From JAFMJV01 sp963800275 (lineage in GTDB: Bacteria > Chloroflexota > Limnocylindria > Limnocylindrales > CSP1-4): DNA of 64,000 bases. Under the pieces are notes generated by a model, which worked only from the letters and a program-made list of their open reading frames with translations, was not told the DNA's origin and made no database searches. This document shows, piece by piece, positions 8,980-17,274 of this stretch (the stretch's first letter is position 1; the number at the start of each line of letters is the position of its first letter). The translations under genes were made by a program, and so were the position numbers. The DNA is taken from positions 1 through 64,000 of the forward strand of contig CAWDAI010000016.1 in assembly GCA_963800275.1 (NCBI GenBank), given 5' to 3'.

Positions 8980-10589
8980 CAGGGAGCTCCGTTCGTTTCG
9001 GGCAGGAGGGCGGAGATCCGGGTCTTCACCAGCCAGTACTTGGCCGGCGCATCTGTCCCGCCGTCGACCGCGCCCACGGTCTTGGTCTGGTCGCCGGAGG
9101 TGACGGTGATCTCGTAGGTGAAGCACTCGGCACAGGGGTGGTGCCACGTCGTGTACATCTCGTCGGTGAACCAGCCCAGGCCCTCCAGGTTGGCCACGAG
9201 GTCGGCCACCGCCGACGGGTCCACCTGGGCCTCCACCGCCTGGGTGCCGTCGACGCCGGTCACCCGGCCATCGGGATAGAGCCCGTAGATCTGGTCCACG
9301 CAGTCGGACCCGCCGAACCGCTGGTAGACGATGGCGGCGCCTGCAGCCTGCATCTCCTCGGCCTCCGCCGCACGTGACTCGGCCGGCGCGCAGTCACCGG
9401 CCAGGATGGCGGAGTCCCCGTCGGTCGTCGTCTGGGGCGAGCTTGTCAGCGGGCCCACGAGGGTGATCCCGATGACGGCCGCGATGACGGCGCCGGCACC
9501 CGCCAGGAAGCGACGGTCCCGCCACGGTGCCGTGCGGGGGCGTTTCATGCCACCGGCCGTGGATCTCGCGAGGCTGCGCGCGTTGATCGTGGCCAGCACG
9601 CTCTGGACGCCGATGAAGAGCAGCATCAGCATGCCGATGAAGATGCTCGTCCACCACGAGCTGAGCTGGCCGTTGTAGAGGATCAGGCTCTGGATGAGCG
9701 AGAGGATGAGGACGCCGAAGAACGCACCCAGCACGTAGCCTTCGCCACCGGTGAGGGCTACACCTCCGATGACGACCGCGGCGATGACCAGCAGCTCCAT
9801 GCCCATGGCATGCGAACCGTGACCGGAGCCGACGTAGATGCTGTAGACCAGACCGGCCAGCGCCGAGCAGAGGCCGTTGAACATGTAGACCTGCATCTTG
9901 GTGCGGTCCACGGGCAGGCCCATCAGGCGCGCAGACTGCTCATTGCGCCCGCTGTTGCCACCCATCGCATAGAGGGTCCGGCCGAAGCGGGTGAGGTGCG
10001 CCAGGAACAGGCCCACCACCAGCACGATGAGCGCGATGACCACGAGGCTGGTCATGTAGCTGCCCGTCTTGGCCACCGGGTCGGCCAGTCCCGGGATGAG
10101 CACCTTGACGCCGGCGAGGGTCTTCCAGGTCGGGTCGTAGATGCGGATCTCGGCGTCGCTGATGACGTAGCACATGCCCCGCGCGAACCACATGCCGGCG
10201 AGGGTCGCGATGAAGGGCTGTACCTTGAGATAGGTGATGAAGAAGCCCATCACGCCACCGATGGTGATGCCCATCAGCAGCGCCAGCACGATCACGATCA
10301 GCGGATCCCAGCCACCTCGGAGCAGGGCCGCGGTGACCACCGTGGTGAGGGCGATGACACCGCCGACCGAGAGATCGATGCCGCCGGAGATGATGACCAG
10401 CGCCTGGCCGACCACGGCGATCAGCAGGAACGGAGCCGTGTTGAGCAGGTTGAAGAAGGGCTGGGAGTCGCGCATCGCCGGGAAGGCCATCACGCCGAAG
10501 GCATAGACGAGGAAGAACATGGCGATCGTCGCGCCAAGCGGTAGGAAGCGCCGGCTGTTCGAGAGCCTCGCCCCCAGCGTCTGCGTCAC
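8979..10589 (-). CDS. Sugar ABC transporter permease (RbsC/YtfT type) fused to a C-terminal extracytoplasmic domain
   Basis: A 536-residue protein in two parts. Residues 1-345 are a complete permease of the ribose/galactofuranose class, with the family motif SGGIDLSVG (68-76) and the loop GRTLYAMGGN (203-211). A further hydrophobic segment at about 361-382 (FLAGAGAVIAAVIGITLVGP) leads into a hydrophilic domain, 390-536, with Cys400, Cys430 and a CAEC pair (Cys486, Cys489). Family members normally end near residue 330-350, so this tail of about 190 residues is unusual. The tail has a pattern (YPDGRV, then VDPSAVADLV, then GWFTDEMY) like small extracytoplasmic beta domains of unknown role. It is not a frameshift product: the frame is open throughout. 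Stop and start codons overlap both neighbours. Confidence 0.9.
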   Translation of the reverse strand: MTQTLGARLSNSRRFLPLGATIAMFFLVYAFGVMAFPAMRDSQPFFNLLNTAPFLLIAVVGQALVIISGGIDLSVGGVIALTTVVTAALLRGGWDPLIVIVLALLMGITIGGVMGFFITYLKVQPFIATLAGMWFARGMCYVISDAEIRIYDPTWKTLAGVKVLIPGLADPVAKTGSYMTSLVVIALIVLVVGLFLAHLTRFGRTLYAMGGNSGRNEQSARLMGLPVDRTKMQVYMFNGLCSALAGLVYSIYVGSGHGSHAMGMELLVIAAVVIGGVALTGGEGYVLGAFFGVLILSLIQSLILYNGQLSSWWTSIFIGMLMLLFIGVQSVLATINARSLARSTAGGMKRPRTAPWRDRRFLAGAGAVIAAVIGITLVGPLTSSPQTTTDGDSAILAGDCAPAESRAAEAEEMQAAGAAIVYQRFGGSDCVDQIYGLYPDGRVTGVDGTQAVEAQVDPSAVADLVANLEGLGWFTDEMYTTWHHPCAECFTYEITVTSGDQTKTVGAVDGGTDAPAKYWLVKTRISALLPETNGAP

Positions 10590-11686
10590 GCGGACGCGCC
10601 CTGCTTGCGCGGCCGCGCCCGGCTGACCGCTCCGCGGATGACGTCCCGTGCCTGCTCCGAGTAGAGCACGATGACCAGCACGACCACGATGGCCTTGACC
10701 ACGGTGATCGCGCTGGCGGGCACGCCGAGGTGATACATCGAGGTCATGGTGGCCTGGATCACGAGTGCGCCGAGCACGCTGCCCAGGAGCGAGAAGCGGC
10801 CACCGGCGCCCAGGACGGTGCCACCGATGACCACCGCCAGGATGGCGTCGAGCTCCGTGTAGAGGCCGATGACGTTGGCATCGGAGGTCTTGATGCTGGA
10901 GACGGCCACCAGGCCGGCGATGCCGGCGCAGAGCGCGCAGAAGACGTAGGCGAAGAGCTTGATGCGCTGCTCATTGATGCCGGCGAAGAGGCTCGCGCGC
11001 GAGCTGATGCCGACCGACTCCACGAACAGGCCGAGGGCCGTCCGGCGCAACAGCAGCCAGGACCCGATGAAGATACCCAGGACCAGGAAGATGGAGAGGG
11101 GCAGCATCAGGACGAAGCCGTTGCCCAGGAACGAGAAGGCGTCGTTGAAGATGTTGATCTTGATGGAGTTGGTGGCCAGCTGCGCGATGCCCCGTCCGGC
11201 GATCATCAGGATCAGCGTGGCCACCATCGGCTGGATGCGCACGTAGGCCACCAGGGCGCCGTTCCAGACCCCGCAGGCAAGGGCGGCCAGCAAAGCCACC
11301 ACGATCACGATCGGCAGCGGCATGAAACTGTAGGTGGGATCGCCGACCACCGCGGTGATATCACCGGAGAGCGTGAGGCCGACCTTGCGGGGGTCGATGA
11401 GGATGGCCGCGACCGAGGCCGAGATGGCCATGACCGCACCGACCGAGAGGTCCACGCCGCCGGTGGCGATGACGACCGTCATGCCGATCGCGAGCAGGAT
11501 GGTCGGCGCGCTGTTGCGCAGGATGTCGACGAGGCTGCCGTAGAGGTGACCCTGCCGGATCTCGGTGTCGAAGAAGCCCGGGATGAAGATCAGGTCGAAG
11601 AGGAAGATGAGTCCCAGGACCGCGAGGGGCAGGAGCAGCCGGCTGTCTCCGAGGCTGGACTTCACCGAACGTGCGACGGCGCTCAT
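10586..11686 (-). CDS. Sugar ABC transporter permease (RbsC/YtfT/YjfF type)
   Basis: A 366-residue inner-membrane permease with about nine hydrophobic segments and the class motif TGGVDLSVGA. It is of normal family length, unlike its partner permease downstream. The stop overlaps the next start as ATGA, and its own start overlaps the ATPase stop by four bases. In YtfQRT-YjfF-like systems two different permeases form the channel, which fits the two unlike permeases here. The C-terminal tail is Arg/Lys-rich (residues 345-360), as expected on the cytoplasmic side. Confidence 0.93.
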   Translation of the reverse strand: MSAVARSVKSSLGDSRLLLPLAVLGLIFLFDLIFIPGFFDTEIRQGHLYGSLVDILRNSAPTILLAIGMTVVIATGGVDLSVGAVMAISASVAAILIDPRKVGLTLSGDITAVVGDPTYSFMPLPIVIVVALLAALACGVWNGALVAYVRIQPMVATLILMIAGRGIAQLATNSIKINIFNDAFSFLGNGFVLMLPLSIFLVLGIFIGSWLLLRRTALGLFVESVGISSRASLFAGINEQRIKLFAYVFCALCAGIAGLVAVSSIKTSDANVIGLYTELDAILAVVIGGTVLGAGGRFSLLGSVLGALVIQATMTSMYHLGVPASAITVVKAIVVVLVIVLYSEQARDVIRGAVSRARPRKQGASA

Positions 11687-13203
11687 GCGTTCGTCCCGGC
11701 GATGGAGGTCATGAGCTCCTTCTCGTCGACGTCGCCCGTGATCTCGGTGGCCTTGGCCCGGTCCCGCAGGACCACGATGCGATGGCTGGTGCGCAGGACC
11801 TCATCGAGCTCCGACGAGATGAAGACGCATGACTTGCCTTCCTCGGCCAGGTCGAGCACCAGCTTCTGGATGTCGGCCTTGGTGCCCACGTCGATGCCGC
11901 GCGTCGGCTCATCGAGGATGAGCAGCTGGGGGTCCGTGGCCAGCCAGCGCGCGAGGATGACCTTCTGCTGGTTGCCGCCGCTCAGGTTCTTGATGGCCTG
12001 GTTCGACGATGGTGTCGCGATGTGGAGGAGCTTGATGAAGCGGTCGGCGATCTCTTCCGCCTCGCGCGCGCTGATGTGGCGCAGCCAGCCGCGGTTGGCC
12101 TGCACGGCCAGGATGATGTTGTCCCGCACGCTCAGGTCGGCGACGATGCCCTCCGCTGCCCGGTCCTCCGGTGCCAGCGCGATGCCCCGCTTGATGGAGG
12201 CGGCCGGCGAGAAGTCATCCACCGCTGAACCGGCTACGTCAAGCGACCCAGAATCCGGCCGGTCGAGCCCGAACAGCAGCCGGGCCACCTCGGTCCGGCC
12301 CGATCCCAGGAGGCCGGCCAGGCCCACGACCTCGCCCTTGCGGAGGTCCAGGTCGAAGGGCCGGACGGAGCCGCTCAGGCCGAGCCCCCTGGCCTGCAGG
12401 AAGGCCTCCTCGCTGATGTGGTCGAGGGTCTCCATCTTGTGCCGGGCCATGTCATCGAGGTCGGCCAGGGATCGACCGAGCATGAGCGAGACCAGCTCCA
12501 GCCGCGGCAGGGACGACGGGTCGTAGGTGCCGACCACTTCGCCGTTGCGCAGGATGGTGACCCGATCGCTGACCTCGTAGACCTGGTCGAGGAAGTGGGT
12601 GATGAAGACGATGGCGATGCCCTCGGCACGCAGCCTGTGCATGACCTCGAAGAGCTGCTGCGTCTCCCGCAGGGTCAGGCTCGAGGTGGGCTCGTCCAGG
12701 ATGAGGACCTTGGCCGAGGAGATGTCCAGCGCCCGGGCGATGGCGACCATCTGCTGGATGGCCACCGAGTACGAACCGAGCGGCCGCGTGACGTCGATAT
12801 CGAGATCGAGCCCGGCCATGATCTCCCGGGCCTGCCGGTTCATCTTGTTCCAGTCGATGGTGATGCCCCAGCGCATGGGGGCACGGCCGATGAGCACGTT
12901 CTCCGCGACCGTGAGGTTGGGGCAGAGGTTGACTTCCTGGTAGACCGTGCTGATGCCCAGCTGCTGGGCATGCTGCGGCGAGTGCACCTGGTAGCGCTCG
13001 CCGGCGAAGGTCATGTCACCGGTGTCAGGACGCTCCACGCCGGTGAGGACCTTGATGAGGGTCGATTTACCGGCGCCGTTCTCGCCGACGATCGCGCGGA
13101 TCTCGCCCGCGTAGAGGTCGAAGTCGACGTCGGTGAGGGCCTGCACCCCGGGGAAGGCCTTGGAGATGCCGTGCATCGAGAGCAGCGGCGCCTGGTCGGA
13201 CAC
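11683..13203 (-). CDS. Sugar ABC transporter ATP-binding protein with two nucleotide-binding domains (RbsA/YtfR/MglA type)
   Basis: A 506-residue duplicated ATPase. The first half has Walker A GENGAGKST near residue 39, a degenerate signature (YSVAIQQM) and Walker B KVLILDEPTSSL. The second half has the usual degenerate Walker A (GLLGSGRTE), a proper signature LSGGNQQK and Walker B LLILDEPTRGID. Length and architecture are those of ribose, galactose and galactofuranose importers. It lies between the binding-protein gene (93 bases upstream) and the first permease (four-base overlap). It energises import of the sugar bound by the YtfQ-like protein. Confidence 0.95.
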   Translation of the reverse strand: MSDQAPLLSMHGISKAFPGVQALTDVDFDLYAGEIRAIVGENGAGKSTLIKVLTGVERPDTGDMTFAGERYQVHSPQHAQQLGISTVYQEVNLCPNLTVAENVLIGRAPMRWGITIDWNKMNRQAREIMAGLDLDIDVTRPLGSYSVAIQQMVAIARALDISSAKVLILDEPTSSLTLRETQQLFEVMHRLRAEGIAIVFITHFLDQVYEVSDRVTILRNGEVVGTYDPSSLPRLELVSLMLGRSLADLDDMARHKMETLDHISEEAFLQARGLGLSGSVRPFDLDLRKGEVVGLAGLLGSGRTEVARLLFGLDRPDSGSLDVAGSAVDDFSPAASIKRGIALAPEDRAAEGIVADLSVRDNIILAVQANRGWLRHISAREAEEIADRFIKLLHIATPSSNQAIKNLSGGNQQKVILARWLATDPQLLILDEPTRGIDVGTKADIQKLVLDLAEEGKSCVFISSELDEVLRTSHRIVVLRDRAKATEITGDVDEKELMTSIAGTNA

Positions 13204-13296
13204 GGTCGATTGCCCTCGTGAGGGGTCGGTGCTGGCGCCCTGGGCGCGAGAGCGGCGACAAGGCCGCTCCCGCGCTCATGGGGGGCGCCTGGCTGG

Positions 13297-14283
13297 CTAG
13301 TACTTGCGCGTCTCGAGGATGGCCGTGAGCTCGTCCGCACCCTGGGCGGCGAAGAACTCGCCCTCCTGGGACGGCACCCATGTCGGCAGCTCCTCGCCGT
13401 TCATCGCGTTCAGCGCGGCCTCGTACACCTGCGGCGCGAGCAGCGGGTTGCACTCGATGAGGGCGTTGATCTTGCCCGGGATGAGGTACTCGAAGCCGTG
13501 AGCCGTGGCGTCCACGCCGATGACCTTGATGTCTTCGCCGGGGACCATGCCCGCTTCCTCGATCGCCTGGACGGCACCGATGGCCTCTTCGTCGTTGTGG
13601 CCGAAGACGCCCGCGATGTTGTCGTACTTCTTGAGGAAGGCCTCCATAACGGCCTTCGACTCGGCCACACCCCAGTTGCCGGTCTGGCTGTCGATGATCT
13701 CGATGCCGCAGTCGACCATGGCCTCACGGAAGCCGGCCGCGCGATCGATGGCAGCCGAAGCGCCGACGGCCCCGGTGATCTCGACGATCTGCTTGTTGTC
13801 ACTGTCCGCGAGCAGGTCGCACATGGCCGCGGCGGCCTTCTGGCCCTCGAGGTTGAAGTCGGAGCCGATGTAGGTGGCGTAGAGCGAAGGATCGGCGTCG
13901 ATGCGGCGATCCTCGAGCACGACGATCTTGCCGTTGTCCTGGGCCTCCTGCAGGACCTCGTCATAGCCGGTCACGTCGAGCGCGGCCAGGATGATGACGT
14001 CGACATCCGGGTCCTGGTTGAACTGGTGGAAGGCCGAGACCTGGTTCTCCAGCTTGTTCTGGGCGTCGTAGAACTTGAGGTCGATGCCCAGCTGATCGGC
14101 GGTCTCCTGGAACGAGGCGGTGTTGGCCGCGCGCCAGCCGGACTCGGAGCCGGTCTGGATGAAGCCGACCGTCATGTCCTCGTAGGTGTACTGGTCCTGT
14201 GCGGCGATCGGGCCCGACCACATGGTCGCTACAGCGGCGACGCTGGCCACTGCGATCCCGACTCGAGCTAGCGAATACTTCAT
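13297..14283 (-). CDS. Periplasmic/surface sugar-binding protein, YtfQ-like
   Basis: A 328-residue binding protein with a signal peptide (residues 1-28, likely cleaved after IAAQ). The mature N-terminus VGFIQTGSESGWRAAN closely resembles the start of mature YtfQ, the galactofuranose-binding protein of E. coli, and the later NDEEAIGAVQAIEEAG and GEDIKVIGVD stretches fit the same family. There is no lipobox. A good ribosome site (GGGAGGAA seven bases upstream) supports the start. It is first in the six-gene operon, and its promoter carries LacI-type operators. Galactofuranose or a related furanose/hexose is the best guess at the ligand; ligand residues were not compared individually. Confidence 0.92.
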   Translation of the reverse strand: MKYSLARVGIAVASVAAVATMWSGPIAAQDQYTYEDMTVGFIQTGSESGWRAANTASFQETADQLGIDLKFYDAQNKLENQVSAFHQFNQDPDVDVIILAALDVTGYDEVLQEAQDNGKIVVLEDRRIDADPSLYATYIGSDFNLEGQKAAAAMCDLLADSDNKQIVEITGAVGASAAIDRAAGFREAMVDCGIEIIDSQTGNWGVAESKAVMEAFLKKYDNIAGVFGHNDEEAIGAVQAIEEAGMVPGEDIKVIGVDATAHGFEYLIPGKINALIECNPLLAPQVYEAALNAMNGEELPTWVPSQEGEFFAAQGADELTAILETRKY

Positions 14284-14548
14284 CGTCCGTTTCCTCCCTG
14301 AAACACGTGATGGATGGCCCAGCCGCGGGCGCATTCGGGGTGGCGAGGGGCCTTCGCTGGTCGCTGTCGGACGTTCCTCGTCCGGCATTCGCCGACCACG
14401 GCCCGGTCGCCGACCGGTTCACGAGACCATCCGCTCCTCCTCGTGGCGATGCTGTTGTGCTGTCCCTGTTCCCGTCTCGATACCCGACCTCCACCGGGCA
14501 CCTGCCGGCCAACACGCACACGCCACGCTGGCGGACGCGAGTCCTTTC

Positions 14549-14573
14549 CGTTACCGCTAACGGGAACGCTAAC
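14549..14573. promoter_or_regulatory. LacI-type operator at the importer promoter (O1)
   Basis: CCGTTACCGCTAACGG at 14549-14564 is a 16-bp palindrome with perfect six-base arms and a mismatched centre. An extra half-site, CGCTAAC, follows at 14567-14573 and abuts the -10 of the minus-strand promoter. A nearly identical site lies at 14749-14764, which supports real function. Confidence 0.82.
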
Positions 14574-14603
14574 AACGTAGCATCGCCGCGGACGGCGAGT
14601 CAA
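14574..14603 (-). promoter_or_regulatory. Probable promoter of the YtfQ-like importer operon
   Basis: On the minus strand, TTGACT (14603-14598) and TACGTT (14579-14574) are separated by 18 bases. The O1 operator lies directly downstream, where a bound repressor would block the start of transcription. The -10 matches the consensus at only three positions, so the exact hexamer is uncertain. Confidence 0.6.
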
Positions 14604-14716
14604 GGCGGCGTGGCGCGATCCTGGATTCCGGGAGCCGGAACCTGGCGCGCGTGGATCTACGATGCAACGTGAGAGGGATCGCTGCCGCTGTGGTCGTCAG
14701 GCCCGCGAGGTGCCGC

Positions 14717-14746
14717 TTGCGGTGGCGGGAGTCACGCTGCTACAGT
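14717..14746 (+). promoter_or_regulatory. Probable promoter of the LacI-family gene
   Basis: TTGCGG (14717-14722) and TACAGT (14741-14746) are 18 bases apart on the plus strand, and the perfect palindrome O2 begins three bases further on. The arrangement mirrors that of the divergent importer promoter and suggests autorepression. Confidence 0.55.
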
Positions 14747-14748
14747 GA

Positions 14749-14778
14749 CCGTTACCGGTAACGGGACCGCTAACGTCC
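14749..14778. promoter_or_regulatory. LacI-type operator at the regulator promoter (O2)
   Basis: CCGTTACCGGTAACGG at 14749-14764 is a perfect 16-bp palindrome with the CG-centred symmetry typical of LacI-family sites. It is followed by an imperfect inverted repeat, GGAC...GTCC at 14764-14778, that contains CGCTAACG. O1 and O2 are 200 bases centre to centre, so DNA looping is possible. Confidence 0.85.
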
Positions 14779-14823
14779 CTCCGGGCCGGGGGCAGGACCC
14801 CGGTCCACCTGACCGGATGACAG

Positions 14824-15921
14824 ATGGAGAGCGCAGACGCGGTGAGCGACGGGAGGGCACCCAGGACGCGGCAGCGCGTGACCATACGCGAGGTCGCAGA
14901 GGCGGCCGGCGTTTCCACGCAGACCGTCTCGCGCGTGCTCAACAACCGCCCAGACGTGGCGCCGGAGACCTTCGACCGGGTCCAGCAGATCATCGCCGAG
15001 GTCGGCTATTCGCCCAACATGCTCGCACGCGGGCTGACGCAGGGACGGAGTCACGTCCTCGGCGTCGTCGCCTTCGGGGTGGAGTACTTCGGTCCGACGA
15101 GAGTGCTCACGGGCATCGAGAGCCGGGCCGCAGAGATGGGCTACTCGATCACGCTCAATCTCATCCACCGGCCTGAGACTGATGATGTCAACGGGGTGCT
15201 CGAGGGGCTCGTCTCCCGCCAGGTCGATGGTGTGCTCTGGGCCATACCCCAGGTGGGCAGGAATCTCGACTGGTGGCCGGAACGTGCCAAGCGCCTGCCG
15301 ACTCCCGTCGTCCTCGTGGGCGGGATGGCGGGCCAGGAGTCACTGCCCTCGGTAGGCATCGACAATCGCACCATCGGGCGCCTCGCCGCGGAGCACCTGC
15401 TCGCCGGTGGTGCCCGCCGCGTCGGCCTGATCACGGGACCATCGCGGTGGTGGGAGGCGCGTGAGCGCGAAGCTGGCTGGCGCGAGACGCTCGCCCAGAG
15501 CGGCCTGGAAGGTGTGACTGGGCCGGTCGCGGAGGGCGACTGGTCGGCGACCAGCGGGGAGGCCGGGCTGCACCAGTTGCTGGCGGCCTCGCCGGATATC
15601 GACGCGGTCTTCGCGAGCAACGACCAGATGGCGCTGGGGGTGCTCCACGCAGCACACACCCTGGGGCTCCGCGTGCCGGAGGATCTGTCGGTGGTGGGCG
15701 TGGACGACATCGCGGAAGGCAAGCATTTCTGGCCACCGCTCACCACGGTGCACCAACCACTCATCGATGCTGGGATCCAGGCGGTGAGCGCGATCGACGA
15801 GGACATCAGGAGGCTGGCGCAGCGCGGACGCTCGGCGGAACCGCGAGAACCGTGGGCGATGCGGCTCCAGCCGCGACTCATCGTGCGCGAGAGCAGCCGC
15901 CCGGCGCGGCAGGCGATCTGA
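14824..15921 (+). CDS. LacI-family transcriptional repressor
   Basis: A 365-residue regulator with a LacI helix-turn-helix at residues 20-41 (VTIREVAEAAGVSTQTVSRV) and hinge helix near PNMLARGL, then a type I periplasmic-binding-protein-like sensor domain to the end (SVVGVDDIAEG is the typical late motif). It is divergent from the sugar importer operon and flanks the two matching palindromes, so it very likely represses the importer and itself until the imported sugar or a derivative is present. The 13 residues before RTRQRVTI are longer than usual but the ATG chosen is the only one near a plausible leader. Confidence 0.95.
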   Translation: MESADAVSDGRAPRTRQRVTIREVAEAAGVSTQTVSRVLNNRPDVAPETFDRVQQIIAEVGYSPNMLARGLTQGRSHVLGVVAFGVEYFGPTRVLTGIESRAAEMGYSITLNLIHRPETDDVNGVLEGLVSRQVDGVLWAIPQVGRNLDWWPERAKRLPTPVVLVGGMAGQESLPSVGIDNRTIGRLAAEHLLAGGARRVGLITGPSRWWEAREREAGWRETLAQSGLEGVTGPVAEGDWSATSGEAGLHQLLAASPDIDAVFASNDQMALGVLHAAHTLGLRVPEDLSVVGVDDIAEGKHFWPPLTTVHQPLIDAGIQAVSAIDEDIRRLAQRGRSAEPREPWAMRLQPRLIVRESSRPARQAI

Positions 15922-16286
15922 TCAGGCCGGGACGGGGTCCAGGTACAGGCGGTACTCGACCATCCGGCCGGATGCCCAACGGTGCAGCACCATCGCCTCG
16001 ACCGAGATGTGGCCGCCCCTGACGTGAGGGTCAGCTCGATCACCGCCAGGTCGCCCGCCTCCACGACCCGGCGCACATCGATGGTGGCATCGTAGGTGCG
16101 CCAGTCACGCTCGTACTGGGCCATGATCTCGTCCACGCTGGCGAGCGGTTTGGGCGGGACGGACATAGTCGACGTCCGCTGCCAGCAAGGACCCGATGGC
16201 CTGCACGTCACGCTGGTTGTAGGCCTCGACGAAGGCCAGGGAGAACTCGCGCGCTTGCAGGCCGCAATGGTAGCGACGTGCGTCAA
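15922..16286 (-). pseudogene. NTF2/SnoaL-like small protein, two frame breaks
   Basis: Three segments in two frames look like one SnoaL/NTF2-fold protein of about 120 residues. The first reads FVEAYNQRDVQAIGSLLAAD and ends near 16165; the second reads PKPLASVDEIMAQYERDW and on to VIELTLTSG near 16020; the third, back in the first frame, reads HISVEAMVLHRWASGRMVEY and ends YRLYLDPVPA at 15922. The shifts therefore cancel. Such proteins form small barrels with enzymatic or binding roles, so no function is given. The start is not clear. It converges with the LacI gene, with adjoining stop codons. Either a decayed gene or two base-calling errors. Confidence 0.6.
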
Positions 16287-16365
16287 CGCTGCGGGCGGCC
16301 GAGAACGAAGCGCGGCCCGAGCCGTCTGGGCCCAGACCCCGCGGTAGCACGTGGGGAGGTGCTGG

Positions 16366-16609
16366 CTAGACCTCCACCGCGAGCTCGTGGATCTCCGCAG
16401 GTGGGATGCCGTTGCGGGGGGATCGCTGGATGGCTTCAGCGCTGGGCCTCCGACAGGCAGAAGACCTTGCCGCTGACCGGGTCGGCCCAGGCGTGCTCGA
16501 AGCTCACCCCCTCTTCATCCTGGATCGCCAGGTCGCCGGCGTGCGCTTCCTTCAGCGCCTCCGGTGTGATGCCCACCATGCCTTCATGGACGTCCATGAA
16601 CTTGGCCAT
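16366..16609 (-). CDS. DUF4242 (SCO4226 family nickel-binding) small protein, frameshifted near its end
   Basis: The ATG at 16609 is preceded by GGAGGTTCC, a good ribosome site, and begins MAKFMDVHEGMVGITPEAL, the hallmark of DUF4242 proteins, whose structurally studied member SCO4226 binds nickel. The frame breaks after FCLSEA at the GGG at 16444-16446; in the next frame the chain resumes SAEAIQR and ends EIHELAVEV at 16366, as in intact members. Total length would be about 80 residues. The small ferredoxin-like protein has no established physiological role. The break has the same form, one extra G/C, as others in this window. Confidence 0.75.
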
Positions 16610-16746
16610 CGACGGAACCTCCTGGGACGTCGTGCCCTGCTGGACAAGGTCGGTCTCGCCATGGCCCGGCGCAACGGTCTGGCGACCGGGTGGACGTCGC
16701 GCCAGAGGCAATCCGAAGACCGCCTCCTCCCTGCCCAGGGGGGAGT

Positions 16747-17084
16747 ATGCACGCTGACGCGCCGGAGAAGCGAGCGGCGGGCGTCAGCCTGCAGGTGGCT
16801 CTGGTCATGGCACTTGAGCTGGATGGCAGCCCACTGGGCATCCCCCATGAGTGGGTGGCGGACTCCGTCTTCGGCTCATTCCTGGTGCCGGGCCTCGTCC
16901 TGCTGCTGGTCAACGGGGTCGGTCAGCTCATGGCTGCGTCGCTGGCCGTGATGCGCACGCCACCGGCACCGTGGCTGATGGGCGCCTTCGGAGTCGTGCT
17001 GATGGTCTGGATCCTGGTCCAGGCCCTCATCATCCCGCCATCCTCAGGTACTCGCCCTTGCTTGCCTTGGCCAGCCCCGCATGA
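16747..17084 (+). CDS. Small membrane protein, probably truncated or frameshifted at its C-terminus
   Basis: The ATG at 16747 follows GGGGGGAG. The chain shows two clear hydrophobic segments (near residues 38-56 and 72-95) and matches in pattern the complete protein at 42031-42507: both have a GS(P/N)(L/M)G motif, then FLVPGL/YLLPGL, then a final helix ending WI(L/V)V(Q/E). After ALIIP the original frame runs into the riboswitch region up to 17247, which is unlikely; a neighbouring frame stops at 17084 after RYSPLLALASPA. I therefore place the true end near 17084, with a frame change around 17035-17045. Function unknown. Confidence 0.5.
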
Positions 17085-17124
17085 TATCGCCACCGCCGCG
17101 GGCACGCGGACATCTCTGCTAGCA

Positions 17125-17255
17125 TCGATTCGCCCGAGGGGGAGTACCCCAAGACCCGGATGCACGGCGTCAACACGGACCATTCGCGTGGCCCCGCCGG
17201 CATCGGCCACATCGTCGCGGTGTGGTCGGCGGAGACCTTCGGCCTGACGTCACGG
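17125..17255 (+). ncRNA. yybP-ykoY type (Mn2+-sensing) riboswitch upstream of terC
   Basis: The leader of the terC gene contains the conserved blocks of the yybP-ykoY element in order: GAGGGGGAGTACCCC (17136-17150), a CGTCAACACGG block (17168-17178), and the second conserved segment GGTCGGCGGAGACCTTC (17224-17240) ending 34 bases before the ATG. By established knowledge this RNA binds Mn2+ and commonly precedes TerC/Alx-type and other manganese-related transporters, so the context fits exactly. Exact ends of the outer helix were not determined. With GGAGG eight bases before the ATG and close to the 3' domain, control of translation initiation is more likely than termination, which is inference. 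Confidence 0.85.
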
Positions 17256-17274
17256 CGCGCCCGGAGGATCACCC

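Noticed and set aside
10730..12526. A 598-residue plus-strand open frame opposite the sugar permease and ATPase genes
   Set aside because: It is antisense to two well-recognised transporter genes, is rich in His, Asp, Gly and Arg as expected for a GC-rich shadow frame, and has no domain.
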